Positions 1 to 12,505 of a stretch of 64,000 nucleotides of DNA are shown here, piece by piece. The notes beneath the pieces were generated by a model. The model made no database searches, was not told the DNA's origin, and saw only the letters and a list, made by a program, of their open reading frames with translations. The position numbers and the translations under genes are program-made. The DNA comes from Dactylellina haptotyla. Lineage: Eukaryota; Ascomycota; Orbiliomycetes; Orbiliales; Orbiliaceae. The stretch's first letter is position 1, and each line of letters starts with the position of its first letter. The stretch is taken from positions 2,852,001 through 2,916,000 of the forward strand of contig CM062384.1 in NCBI GenBank assembly GCA_031310005.1, read 5' to 3'.

Positions 1-102
1 CAATGCACTAAGGCTTTGTGCATCGTGCGCCGCAGCTGCGGAATAGAAGCACATTGAAAGAAGAAAAGAAAGTAGCAGTACAGGAACAAGAGAAATACTC
101 AC

Positions 103-285
103 AAAAGTGCAACGTCGAATAGGATATCACGATTTCCGAAAGCCTGGGAAAGTCCCGTGCTGATTACCTCTGGTGGGTATATGTAACTTTCTAGGTTCTT
201 CGAAATCTTCGATCATGAGCCAATAGAATGTGTGGAACAGGGTATCCACGAGGACGATTCGAAGAGGCTCTAGGGAGGCTAGGTA
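103..285 (-). other. possible partial coding exon at the left edge
   Basis: Read on the minus strand, 285-168 gives a protein-like frame with strong C-ending codon choice (YLASLEPLRIVLVDTLFHTF, then YWLMIEDFEEPRKLHIPTR). A second frame covering about 190-103 is also protein-like (PPEVISTGLSQAFGNRDILF) and ends exactly at a strong GTGAGT donor. The two frames overlap and cannot be joined by a normal intron, so this is either a broken gene or a chance pair. A third candidate, a GTAAGT donor near 573, follows another open stretch. I do not recognise the family. If real, the gene runs out of the window to the left. Confidence 0.22.
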
Positions 286-3200
286 CTTGACACACACACC
301 CACACTTCGGCCGGCACAAAGCGAGGAGGGAAAGTTTTAAGATTTGGAACCCTCTTAGCCCTTGCCGGTGGCGAATGATGAAAGACGTTAGTACCATTTA
401 TGCGGGAGAGTGGGTGGATATATGCATATGTCTTAGAAGAGAGAGAAAGATGGGTGGGAGGGCCAAGGGAGGCTGAAACCAATAGAGCTCGTTGGCTGAG
501 TGAACATGGGAGGGCAGAGAAATGGGGGGTGGACAGTGCCGAACGTGCGTGAGTGATATGCTTGAACTTACCTGCCGGGTGTGGGGGAGAATGGAAAGAC
601 GACAAGCCAAGAGTCGATTTGAGAGATGCACCGGGTGGCGGAAGCAACGGTTGGCCAACAAGCTAGCGTAGACAGTGTGTTCGGTGATCGAAAAAGTGCA
701 TATGCACTTCCCGGGAGCCTGGTGTGCGGGATCGTAGATTTTTTATTGGGTTATGCGACGTAGATGGTAGCACTGGAGCAAATTAATACTCAAGGGTTGC
801 CTAATATACTTTTACTTTGTTGGAACGGTAGCTTTTCCGTGGATATAACTGCTTTCTCCATGCGGATATTGACGTATAGACGACGTTATTACTGATGTCT
901 TTATGGAGATATACGCCCGGGATACATACGTATATGTATGCGCCGCGTATGGGGTATTCCTAGGTCCCGAAGGCATCATCTGTTTCACACTGACAACCCT
1001 GGTAGAAACGACGTGATAATCTGGCTCCCGTGAGAGGGGGGACCATAAAAAATCCCCGCAGGGGGGTGTCGCCCTGCCGGACTGACCGAGGGGTCCGCTT
1101 TGCCAGGTAGGGGGGTAGATCGCTTGATAGGCCAGGTGTTGTCAAAGCGGATTATTAAAGACCAAGGTGAGGTCTACAGTGTGATTACAAATTATAAAGG
1201 GTAGAAGTACATGTTGACCACTCGGGGCCAGATATCCTTAGTCGTGAAATTGCAGGTGGCAGTGGGGCTTATACTTACCAGGTACTTGGGAGGCAAAAGG
1301 CAGCGAGTCCGAGGTCGTCATCTGAATGGGACAACATGCGGCCGTAGTCAGACGTACTACGCGAGCGAGAGAGAAAATAGGTTGGTTGTCATTTAGAGAG
1401 TGAGTAGGCTGCTAGCTACTGAGGTTTCGTACTCCGTAGCGGGTTGCGTGTTGGAATTTAGCGATATATCGGCTAACGGGGCTCTAAATTCGCACGGGCC
1501 CGGAGCATTTTGAGAAATCTTTTTCGAATTTTGACGTTCGTGACCAGTTACTTCTTAGTAAAGTATTATTATTATTTTTTATCATTTTTGCTGCAAGGCT
1601 AACTCGATGGACAAAGCTAAATTCGTATGCTGAACACGACTAAGAAACCCCCAGGACGCAGGATAGTCGGAAGCCCCCATGGAAGGGCAAAGATGGCTAT
1701 GCACTTCCCATGCGCATTCGGTTTACAAGAGCTGCAAGGTCAGGAAATGCAATCCACCTCTGCATATATATGCAGTGTGTTGCATGAAGAAAAGGACCGC
1801 CTTCACCAGGTGACTGGTAACGAACTAGCGACCAGGCCGACACCCTCCATAATCCTCCCAGCGAACGAACTGAGGAGGCAAGGGTCAGCTTACACATACC
1901 CCACCTGTAGCCTCGCCCGCAGAATAGGAATCGAAACATCGACGGCACTTATTTCTTTTTGGCGCGTGAAACGTTTTTAGTCGTTCCTCATTGAGCCCCG
2001 TTTGGACGTTTACTAATGGCCGTGGCATAAAACCCGCTATCAAATATTGGTCAAAGCCATACGATTTGTCAACTTGTCCCTTCGATTATGGCAAAACAGC
2101 CTATCGTAAGCATCTACGGGCCTGGAACGACTAGAAGCCCTAATTCGCATCTACCGAAGACGACCGATCCGGATCCTTTTTTGCTACTTGCTTACACCGA
2201 GTTTGACCGAAGTCCTCCCTAGCCACATGCATGTTCCATCTCAGGGTCCAAGATCAGCCCCAGGCATGCTACACTCTCACTGGAAGAGGGTCTTGTTGCC
2301 CACTCTAAAAAAATTGACTTGCATTTTTTTAATTTCGCGGATTCGTCAATATCGCTCTCACCGACAGATATCAGGTTTTTCCTTCAGTCTTCGTCTTAAT
2401 ACTTTTGCTACAAACGACGGTACCGAAAATTCCGAACCATCTCGTGACTCTCGCAGGGCGGGACGTCGCGGAATCGCTCAAGGAAGCAAACAGCACATGT
2501 CCGACGACGAGCTCAATCCCGACCGACTGGTCGGGATTCCGGTTCGCCGACGCTCACGATTGGGGGAGCAGCAAGCAGAAAGACGGCTTCACCGTGATAT
2601 AGCTCGGCTCGCAAGAAAAATTAAAACTCGAGGGCTACGAAGTGACACTCGGCTACGAGTTGAGAGACATTCAATGTGCAAGGGGAACCGAAGGTATGAC
2701 TACTAGCACCAGTTGCGCACCAATCGACGTTGATCGCAGGCACGGTATGCGAGATCAGGCGGAATTTCTTTTGCCACATAAGGCTTCTTTGGTGTTCTAC
2801 GAAGGCTTCGGTGCATGGGCCTGGCATGTTCGCCTGCCTGTCTCTGCCCAACGTCGTACAAATGCATAGAGGGAGGTACCAATCTCCACCACACCACACC
2901 GAAAATAAATGGGACAAAAAAGAAAGGCGGTCGTCGCCAAGCGGTTTTGGAAAGTTGACGTTTTGTCGCACATTTCGTCAGCGACGGCGTTAGGTGGTGA
3001 TATAAGCTGAGTTATATTAATATCCGATAGGCACGGAACATGTCGGCTTGGAAGCGGCGACAACGAAGCTGGAGAGAAAGAGAGGCCGAGAGCGAGCAGC
3101 TAGCTTTGTCGACAGAGACGGAGAGTACTTTGACTACGAGGCTGTTTTCTTCGTCTTCACTTTTCTGTTTCGCCGCGGCGAGGACGTACGTCGTCAGCAA

Positions 3201-5725
3201 CGTGGTTGAGCGAGCCAGTCAAGCCGCACGCAGTTGGGTCACAGCGACGGCGTCGTCGGAACCGACGGAGCTTTCGTTTGTCCGCCTGAACGAGCTGGGC
3301 TAAGCGAGCGGCGAATGTGTTGTGGCGACGTCGACGGAAACGCATCGTGAGACACCTTGACGATCCGCGCGAGGCCTATAAAGAGGCTCTCTCCTCTCCG
3401 TGTCTACCTTGGCCGTCCTAGAGACGGCTAGGCAATTGGTGCTGATTGATACGCATTGTTAGACGGGGACGACGGCCTGGTTGCCTATGCAAATACGCTA
3501 CTGAGCCTCATGTTATTCTCATCTTGAAAGCCGCACCGGGCGGACGAACGACCGCCAATCGGGCTGATTAGTGGTCCCAACAGATCTGGAACAGCCCAAC
3601 TACCAACTGCCGGCTGCTGATGGCGCAAAAAGACTACTTTCAATGAGAGAAGGGGCTAGCCCGTGGAAAGGGAAAGGAAGGAAATCGAGACTGTTTGCTA
3701 ATTGGCGGCACGTGCGACATGATCCAAGTTGGCAGGTTGGTTGGGACGAACGAACGAGACGGACATCTGGCATCTTGTCGTATTCAGAAGGTGCCATCCG
3801 AAGCATCTACATCGAGCGTCCATGCGCGAGAGGGAGCCCGTCCGTCAGCGCGTCGACAATTACTAACTAACACTGCCAGCGCCCGTGCCAACTCCTCCTG
3901 CTGCAGCGGAGCCAATGCGCGACTGGATTGGCATGCGATGCTGCAGCGGCCTCGGTTAGGGCCAGTGTGGGGCGATCTGAAAGCACCTTCCCTCAGCTTT
4001 TCCGCATATGAATTGACTGCAACAGGCCAAAATTGGTTGCTCCGCTGCCTCCAGGAACGAACGCATGATCCGTTCAATTATATCTGCTTCGAGTAGAGTA
4101 AAGATTCGCGATGGAGAGCTAGGCTGAGGCGCACTGCAATGTCCGCAATATAGTATATCTATAGCTGTATATATATCTGCGATCCAAGCCCTATCCGAAC
4201 ATCCATCTGATAATTAACCCGCTGTATGCAGAACTAGCTGCTGATAGTAGGGAAGCTGGCATGTGTATCCCCGGGCCAGGGCCATTCTGCCTCGAACCAC
4301 GGGTAAAGCACTCCAAATCTAACAAATTGGATCGTAGTTATTTGGAGTAAATGGGCTGATCGAGCGTGAGAGATTGCAATGTCCTCAGGTTATAATTAAT
4401 TTCTCGGCTGCGGATGAGAGACCATGTGAATCCGGGGCATCCATCCCCAAACAGCAACACCAAAACAACCCAACCAAAACATCGCCGCGGGTCTCCTTTG
4501 CCTTCTCTCCTTCTCCTTCCCACAGTCGCCAGTGTCGTGGTTCCGTGGTACGTATCGGACGTGGAGTATATACACCGCTGTCTTTCCCTATCCTTCACGT
4601 TTATACGCAATTGAAAGACACGAATTCGATCCATTCGGTCACCGTCTTTGCATTTGGCATCTGTCGCCTCATTTCCTTTACAGGTACGCTAGCTAGCCTG
4701 CTCGTCTGTGCATTCCCCAACTGTCACTGTCACGGAACTAACCTGCATTCTGGTGCAGGAGCGCTAAAAAGAGCGAAGAAAACAAAAAAAAAAAGAACTC
4801 CCTGTGGGCCCAAAATATCGGACCAGGGACACGTTGAGCTAATCAGGAACAAACCAAACGGGACTTTAAACACCCGTTCCTGCCCTGCCTGCGCCGAAGA
4901 GGCCGTACCTGTTCCCCTTTTGCAGAGAACCTAGAAATTCTCTTTCCCTTCTCTCGCAGCACAGCGAGCGACGGTCACTTTCACGCATACAGAAGTAGAG
5001 TACATTTGGGACGAAAAAACCGGTGTTCGAGTTCTTAAAACAACTTGTGCTACCGTCGAACCCAGGTAAACACTACTTCTCTCCTATCCATTGGGACCAA
5101 GTTATCCGCCAGGGGTGTTTGTCGCATTTGGAGCTCCGAATTCGATCCTCCCTCAACGAAACTCTTTCCCTTCTTTCCGCCTTCAATTCGGTGCCAGAAT
5201 TGGGTCATGCGATCGTCATTGGGCGGTATTCCTTGCGCCTCGCAGCTATAGCTCAGTCGTCGACGCGGACACCAGACCATTTAGTACTGCGTCCCCACAC
5301 ACGCCTCATGACCTGACGACACCACCAATTATCCTTCTTCTCCCATTCGCTAGGCTACTCACTTGCTGTTTTTTGTTATTCTTTCGATAGTTTAATTTCG
5401 ACATAGACGCTGCTAGTATCCTTTTGTTTGTATTTTCGACACATCTTTTTCAACAACCTTCTAGATTTGTTTTAATTTCTTTGCGACGCTACGCCTACGA
5501 AAGACATTTTAATCTTGCTCGACGCACACACCACGTCTACGCCCTAGCTCCGGAGTTCTGGATCAAAACAAATTTACGACTAGAGACACCACTTTGTTGA
5601 TATCGGAGCGCGCCACCCGCCGACGCCAATTGTCCACTCCAATATATAGAAACGAAAGCAGCTCCCGACACTCTTTTTCTCTCTCTTTCTGCTCGTGCTA
5701 GCCACGGTCCCCCAGCGTCGCAGCC
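286..5725. other. gene-poor region, no gene supported
   Basis: No open frame here shows domains, codon bias or a consistent exon chain. A stretch at about 2390-2870 (plus) stays open apart from one TAG and is locally GC-rich, but its product resembles nothing I know. The last 1.3 kb (about 4400-5725) is rich in CT tracts, as expected for the promoter and leader of the gene at 5726. A CT-rich run ends about 30 bases before that ATG. Confidence 0.5.
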
Positions 5726-8105
5726 ATGGAATCGTTCGTATTCCGTGACTCGCCGTTGGCGCAGTACCTAGAAGGTAAACATCTTATTATACTCTACAAG
5801 AAGCTTCAAAAAAGACTCGCAGGCAAATTAATAATATTAAACACAGGCGAAGGGGAGAGCTTGGCTGGGCTGGATTGGGCTGCGGACCAGGAACACGATG
5901 GCAGCAGCACCACTTCCTCTGAGCCCCAGACGTTCAATTTCGCACCTTCGTCCCTTACAGTGCCGAAAACACGCAAGAAGGCCCTCCGGCCGCTGCAAAT
6001 ACAGAACCCACATTGGTATAAACGGGCAAGTGTTAGAGATGTCATGCGGGTATGCATTTTCCCTCCTAGATTCTTTTTTAATTGCTTCAAGAATTTTCTT
6101 GCTATAGCTATTAGTTCAAGGAATGCTAAAGCTATTCTACCTCCAGGGTGGTCTCAAATCCCGTCTCGCATCTGGCGAGAACCTCCAATTCGTGGAACGC
6201 TTCAGGTACATCCTCGTCGCATCCCAGCTCCTGAACGAGCAGGCCTCAGTCGCAAACTACGATCTACGGGATACTTCAGCTCTTCCGACCCCTTCGACCG
6301 CAGCAGCTAATGTCGAATCCTCATTCTCCATCGTCACCTGGTTCGGGAACCCCTCCCCCCGTTTCTACGCCTACACAGCAGCCAGCATTATCATCCTCTC
6401 AATCTTGATCTCATACCTCTCCCGCGGTGGGTCAGAAAGGAAGCTCGCCTTCGGAAAATCCCGAGCTGCAATCACCGTTCTCTTATCAATGGTCCTAGCA
6501 CTCCTGGTGTTCGCCCACATGCGCCGCAAGAAGCTCAGAAACCTACGCACCGACGCCATTTCCTCCGCAGAAGCATTTGTCGAAAACTGTCAAATGTTCG
6601 ACGTTGTAGTTGCAAACGCGATAACGCTCATACAGGAGATAGAGCTGGTCTCGCGCGGCTACCGGCTTTCGCAACCCTTGCCTCCTATCACCCGCCTCGA
6701 ACGGGCAGATAGCTCGCGGAAATGCGCAAGACTGCGACGGACTATCGCCGAGAGCTTCAGACTGTCCATTCCGCCGATTTGTAGAGCGATAGAAGCGCTG
6801 GCGTCATATCCCAAACGGGCGGACTTGGAGAAATTCTACGACATCTACGATATCCGCACCTGCGACCTCCATGATGCCAGCTGCGGGATCGATGAGACCG
6901 AGTTCGAGGATATGGAGGATCTCAAGGCGTTGAAGACATTGTTTCAGCGGTTGTACGTTGTCAGGAAGATCTTTGTCTGTCATCTGTTGGCTTTGGAGGC
7001 GAACGGAGGACACAGGGATCACATGCAGTGGCGGGCGGTTGGCGAGCAGCTGTACACGCTGCAGAGGCTGATGGCTGATCTGGCGATTGAGGCGAAGGGG
7101 ATACTCACCGACGAGACGGATTTCAAGATACCACCGACACCGCAGCCAGCAACACCGAACACCGCGACGGGAATGTCCGCGGCGAACAGAGAGAGGTTGA
7201 GACAGCAGTTGAGGAAGTTCAACGGGTTGTCGGCTACCGCTAGGGGATTGCAAGCTAAGATGCACTTGATCAGAGAGGCAACCGATAAGGCTTTGCAAAC
7301 GGCGATACCAGGGCAAGATGGATTGGCTGAAGGGTTCGGAGCGGAGCTTTTGGGCCAATATGACGAAATCGGCATCGACCTAAGAGGGTTGCTGGCAGAG
7401 TGGGAGACCGGACGTGCATCGTTAGCCGCCGCTCTGGATAAGATTAACACGCCGGGAAGCCCGGCGAGCAGCAGGCCGGCTAGTATGGCCTTCTCCGCCA
7501 TGGGCAGTCCCGGTATGAGCACCGCTGGAACCTTGGTAGGCGGCAGCCCGCGAACGAGCTGCAGCTGGGACGAGAGCGAGCGAGATGCGATCCTCAGGAA
7601 GCGAATCTCCGTTGGCTCCGACTTCCACCGCCCAACCGCCAGCGGCGACGAGGAAGAAATCTTCGAAGCGATGTCCGAGCCGCCGAAGGGACGGGAGAGG
7701 AGTAAACTCACCCGCGAAGAGAGAATTGCCAAGATGAAGGAAGAAAGACAGCATGCGATGGAAGCGAGGAAGAAAACTGAGGCGAGCGTGAACCTCGTTA
7801 GAGAGCTGAGGAACGTGCTTGAGACCCGGGCTGCGTATTCCTCCAGCACGTCCGGTGTTGAGACTGGAGGCGCACTGCCGCTTAAGAGGAGAAGCTTGCC
7901 AGCTGCGAGGAGCAGGCTGAGTCTGGAGCTGATTAAGGTCGCAGAGGCCAACAGGGAGGCCAACAGTCCGATGGACGGAAGGCAAAGCGCACCGATTACC
8001 CCAGCGACGAGAATTGCACCGGTAGCCGTTACGTTCCCGCCACCGATTGCGCCTACATACGAGGAACCGAGGAAGTTGGTATCCCCGGTTGAAGAGGTCG
8101 ATTAG
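5726..8105 (+). CDS. vezatin/Inp2-type myosin-binding membrane protein
   Basis: Exons 5726-5774, 5847-6049 and 6147-8105 join in phase to give 736 residues. The N-terminus (MESFVFRDSPLAQYLEGEGE) is followed by a conserved block around residues 85-110. Two hydrophobic segments follow, at about 145-165 and 175-195. A long helical region of about 200 residues comes next, of the type seen in the vezatin/myosin-binding domain family. In yeast the related Inp2 sits in the peroxisomal membrane and recruits a class V myosin for organelle inheritance; the filamentous-fungal relatives are called myosin-binding domain proteins. The C-terminal third is low in complexity, with a charged coiled-coil-like segment (REERIAKMKEERQHAMEARK) and Ser/Pro stretches. 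The family call rests on the architecture and recalled similarity; peroxisomal location is inferred. Confidence 0.75.
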
Positions 8106-10206
8106 ACTAGATCTCACTCCTCGTTAAATTTTCTCACTTGAGAACCTACGTTTACAACGATACCATGAACGAACCAATCAATCAAAAAAACTTCAGAAAA
8201 CCTATAAAAAAAAGATACATCATGAGATACCCGCTTTTATTTTTATTTTTATTTTTTTTCCCAACTTCAGTTTGTATAGTTTTTGAATTTTCATCTTTCT
8301 CCCATTCTTCGATGTTTTATTATCTCTTGCCATTCACCCAAAAAAAGAGAGAGAGAGAGAATGATGGCCCTCCACAACCACAAAGATACCTCGATTCATA
8401 AAAGTCATAGAGAAAACATCTGTACATTAGTTTCCATTGATTTCAGAACTAACCCCGCCACGTATATATCCACAACAAAGTAAACTAACCAGCAACAGGA
8501 GCGAACCAGCGAAGCGAGCGATAAGAGATAATTTCTAAATTTTTCTTTTTATTTTTTCTAACGGGGCGGGGTAATATTTTAAAGGAAAGGATAGGATAGG
8601 ATAGGAAAGGAAAGGGATGGGAAGGGTAGGAGGCGGTTTAACATCATTTTTTTCTTTTGGTGTGTATTATTATCGTGTATTGCTTTATTTTTACGGCACT
8701 GGAGGTGAGAGGGGGGGGTGAGCTTGTAATGATAGTCGACGGTTTATTAGTTTGGTGTGCTTTTTAATAGCTAATGAATATGCAATGCATTATGGAATCG
8801 CTTCATATCTGACTTTTTATTCTTTCCCTCAATATTGGGCTTTGGTTAATGCATTTGATGAATAATATGAAGATTCGGTTGTGCGTCCTAAGTGCAGGCT
8901 GAGGTACTTTCCCCAGATTGTGTCTGTTTTCCCCGGATTCGAATAATCACTGTTTACCGGGTTCGTTTGGGGTTCACTGTTGAGACATACATCATGACTC
9001 GAGCTCTCTGAAGAAAAAAAGTTTGCGGAGATGTCATACGAGCCTCAAGGGGATTGGGAAGGTGGGTATGGCGGGCATTGCGCTTTGTCCGAGGTTTAGT
9101 GAAAAATGCGAGCGAGTGGGAAAGGGAAGTTGACTAATGAGTTGGCTATGCATAATATCGAAGGATGCCTCGAACAAGCTTTAAATTTCCACGACAGCAT
9201 TTGGAACGGACATTGTGCATTACATTTAAGCATTTAATATAGGTTTGGATTTGATGGTCCATGATATCCAGGGATCCATTCTGGACTGAAGTCCTCGGGT
9301 ACGAATGGAGTTTGATATCAACACATTTTTACGAATTTACGGTGACACCACCAGCGTGAATGAATATCTGAAAATTCGAATAGCCCATTGTAGTTTTGGG
9401 TATTGATTTACGCAGCATATTATGGGTGTGTTTTATAGATATTTATGAGATGGGCTCGGGTCGGCTACGGGGTGAGGTTCTATGGATTTGTACGAGATGA
9501 AATTAAAAGGGAGTTTCCGGTTCAGGAGACGGAATCTCTGAAACTCTTACCAGCGGAACGACCCTATAGAATATCTATAGCCCCGAAGTCAACAAAAAGC
9601 CTAATATTATAATATGTATTCGTTGCCTGATATCTGAAGACGGTCGACTATATTCTATATCCAGTCTCTTCGGTGTATATCAATTCCAACACGCAAAACC
9701 GAGAATTAAACATTGATTCCTATATATATTCAGAGATCTTCCGCCGCACGACCTAGAAAAGATTGGATACGAGGGCATAGCAGGCAGTGATATATCCTCT
9801 CCCAAGTGTGACGTCCCACCCCGGCCCGTGCATGCATGCCGTTTTGTGAGAGCCGTTTGAGACCCCTGGCCGCACTGAGCAGCGGGAAAAGGTGCTGGCG
9901 GCGGGGGGCCAATCCGAGCTGGTGGAAGCGGACGCGGGCGCGGGATCGCAGCAGATGGCAGCTCCACTTTTGGGCCAACACCCTCTCAAAGCTTCGTCTC
10001 ATCGTCGTCCCCGTCGTCGCCTCGCTCGCATCTTCCTCCTCCTCCTCCTCCCCCGTTGTAATAAGAGAACCTCCTTTTCCGCAGGTTCCTCTCACGATCT
10101 GGCCCCTCTCGCCTTCAGCGCACTCTATTGCACGGGAATTGTCTGGAACAGTAGCACCTCTGAGGAAAGGATATTTGCAACCGTGGGAGAGTTTAAGAGC
10201 AACAGA
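8106..10206. other. intergenic region, 3' end of one gene and leader of the next
   Basis: I see no gene here. The part just after the stop at 8105 has A/T-rich 3'-UTR-like sequence, an AG run at 8346-8360 and a short GGATA-type tandem at about 8589-8612. From about 9840 to 10206 the DNA becomes GC- and CT-rich, with a TCC run near 10030-10050, consistent with a promoter and leader for the Sdc1 gene. Confidence 0.5.
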
Positions 10207-11023
10207 ATGTCCGACCCAATGGATACAGATGGCCCGGCACCGCAGCAGCCACCAGTTGACCAAGCTCTCGAGGCGGTTCTCTACCCCGTATGTTAGGATT
10301 TACTCGTATTCTTATAAAGCATCATTGAATCCCCTCCCCAGACATTCATTCATTCTTCGTGGTGTCTCGCCTCGTTAAAACTAGTTGAAACTTTCTTAAA
10401 CCTTTCCTTTACCCTCCTACTGACAAACGTTCCTCCCCGTTCCAGCCGACCTCCTCCTCAACACCACCACCAATAGCCGGTCGTCAGGTCTCGCGACTCT
10501 CCCATCCTCCGCCACCCATTGACAGCCCCGTGCTATCTGCCGCGCAAACCCCATCGAAACCCTCGCCGCCGGTCATGTCTGTGACGTCTACGATAACGAA
10601 GGAGGGCACCCCGGTCAACGGAGGCGCGCCGGGCACGCTCTCGGTCAAGCCGGGGCCGACATCAGGACACATTGAGAGCGAGAAGGGCGCGGGTGCGCCT
10701 GTCCGGCAGTATCTGAACGAATTCGTCACGCCGTATCTACTGGAAGGCATGAAGCTGCTGGCGAAAGAACAGTACGTCACACATATCACGAAATTACCAG
10801 TCACGCATAAATTGATTGACTAACTAACTTTGGCGCGTGCTGCCGTAGACCTCCCAACCCGCTCGAAACTCTCGGCCGCTATCTGATACAACAAGCTGAA
10901 GCCAATGCCGCTGCGTCGGCTGCGTCAGGTTTAAACCCCGGCACTATCACGGGAGCATCGACGCCTGGACCGTCGGGTGGTACGCCCAAGCCGGCCGAAG
11001 TCAAGATGGAAGAGGCGATTTAG
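10207..11023 (+). CDS. SDC1: COMPASS (Set1C) subunit Sdc1/Dpy-30
   Basis: Exons 10207-10287, 10446-10771 and 10849-11023 give 193 residues. The first 110 residues are Pro/Ser/Thr-rich and poorly conserved. The Dpy-30 motif covers about 113-157 (VRQYLNEFVTPYLLEGMKLL, then PPNPLETLGRYLIQQ) and is split by an intron with a clear CTAAC branch site at 10821-10828. The motif is a helical dimer that binds the Bre2/Ash2 subunit of the histone H3K4 methyltransferase complex, so the product is nuclear. The acidic tail ends at a TAG. The same frame stays open for another 17 codons with a basic GKSKRVKTR end before TGA; see findings. Confidence 0.88.
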
Positions 11024-12505
11024 AGACCGCCGGATCCGAAGAGCGCGGGCAAGTCTAAGCGCGTCAAGACTCGATGATTGTTTGTACGATATGGGCTGAG
11101 TATCATCTCTATTGTTATTTTCGGCATTTTCTTTCAAAATTGGGAATATGTTCATAATTGCTGGTGGAAAGACACAAATAATGTATTCCGGTGGGATGGA
11201 GTTGTTCGTGGTTGTCGTCGCGAGCGGGTTTTATTTTTCCTTTTCCGTCTTTTTCTACCGTTTCCTGGAAATCCCCTCGGTGCTTAAAAATTCTTAAAGA
11301 TTCCTTTTTTTTCTTTCTCGCGAACGTCGTGTATTTATACCTCGTTTTTATTACTTTTTTTTTTTGTCGTGTATCCGGGGACTGCGGTAGTGTACGATAC
11401 GATTTTTCGAGATACAATTATGTTTTATGTTTTTAAAGGGTGCTTCAATTTACCCTTCGCTGGAGGGCGTTTACTGCACTGATATAGCGGGTATACATCA
11501 GATCATCCATTCCCTCGGTTGTTCACTTGCAACACTGAAAAACGCTCACCGAGATGGTTCAATCAACGACCGTGGCAGTGATATCGCGACTGTGGAGGGA
11601 AATGCGAATAGCCAAGGTTCTAGCGCGCATCTTCGGCTGCTGGCCGGCTTCCCCAAAAATATTACTCGATTCTGCACCCTGTGAATGAGCTCACACGCAG
11701 CTTCCTATGCGGTCTGACATGTGAAGGGGCGGCGGTCACGTGGTCTCAAGATGGGGCCAGGATCATTCCGGACTCGGTGAGGGCGTATCAGACTGACGGG
11801 CACTGATTTTTTCTTCTGCGTTCAGGTGAGGAAGAGACGAATACCTCGGTCTTTGTTCGACGGATTATTTCTGGCCTAGCTGGCACGGCTAGCTCCTATT
11901 TGGCCGAACGGGCATGAAAGAGTGTGCCTGGGTCCCACGGCAAAGCGCGCCCCCAAGAAAGAGTCCCAGCGGGCTACTTTACTAGCTGGACCAGCTACCT
12001 GTTGCAGGGCTGGCTGGCGGGAGGAATTCCATGTGAAAGTGGGCGAATCGGCAAAGCGGCGATTGGTTGCTGGGGAGAGAAAGCAGGCCTCGTTACGAAA
12101 GGCGAAGGAGAAATGCTGCCAGTTGCAACTGGGACCGGGGCTGGCCCGTCGCGTGATGAACGATGAAGCCAAAGAAGATGCGAATAATGCGGATTATTGG
12201 CACGACGTCGTCTGAAGGGGGATCGCTTTCACAAGCTAAAAAACCGGCCGACTTTCCTGTTGCATCTTCCCCATACTCCCGTCCCGTCGGTATCATCTTT
12301 ATAACCGTTCTGCTCCCCGCAAAAAAACTCTCCTCGCCAGCTCGCCTCTTTTCCTCTCCGTTCTTCATTCCTTTCCTGCTTGCTTCACCTCCTTCTTCCC
12401 TCCTCCTCCCTCGTAATCACTCCACAGTAGTAACCGTAGACTTTGACCGCATCTCCCGTTTCTCCCGTACCATTCACACACACACGCATACACACACCCG
12501 TCAGA
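11024..12505. other. intergenic region with pyrimidine-rich promoter
   Basis: No gene is supported. The first 400 bases are T-rich 3' sequence. The 200 bases before the ATG at 12506 are strongly CT-rich (about 12300-12420) and end in a CA-rich stretch at about 12475-12500, typical of a highly expressed fungal gene leader. An ATTGG (CCAAT-box) element occurs at about 12062. Confidence 0.5.

Noticed and set aside
2390-2870. Mostly open plus-strand frame with one TAG, and an overlapping Arg-rich ATG frame (2498-2706)
   Set aside because: Local GC richness keeps all frames open, no domain or homologue is recognised, and splice sites do not rescue the stop.
7019-7963. 314-codon minus-strand frame opposite the vezatin-like gene
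   Set aside because: It is a shadow of a biased coding region and has no family match.
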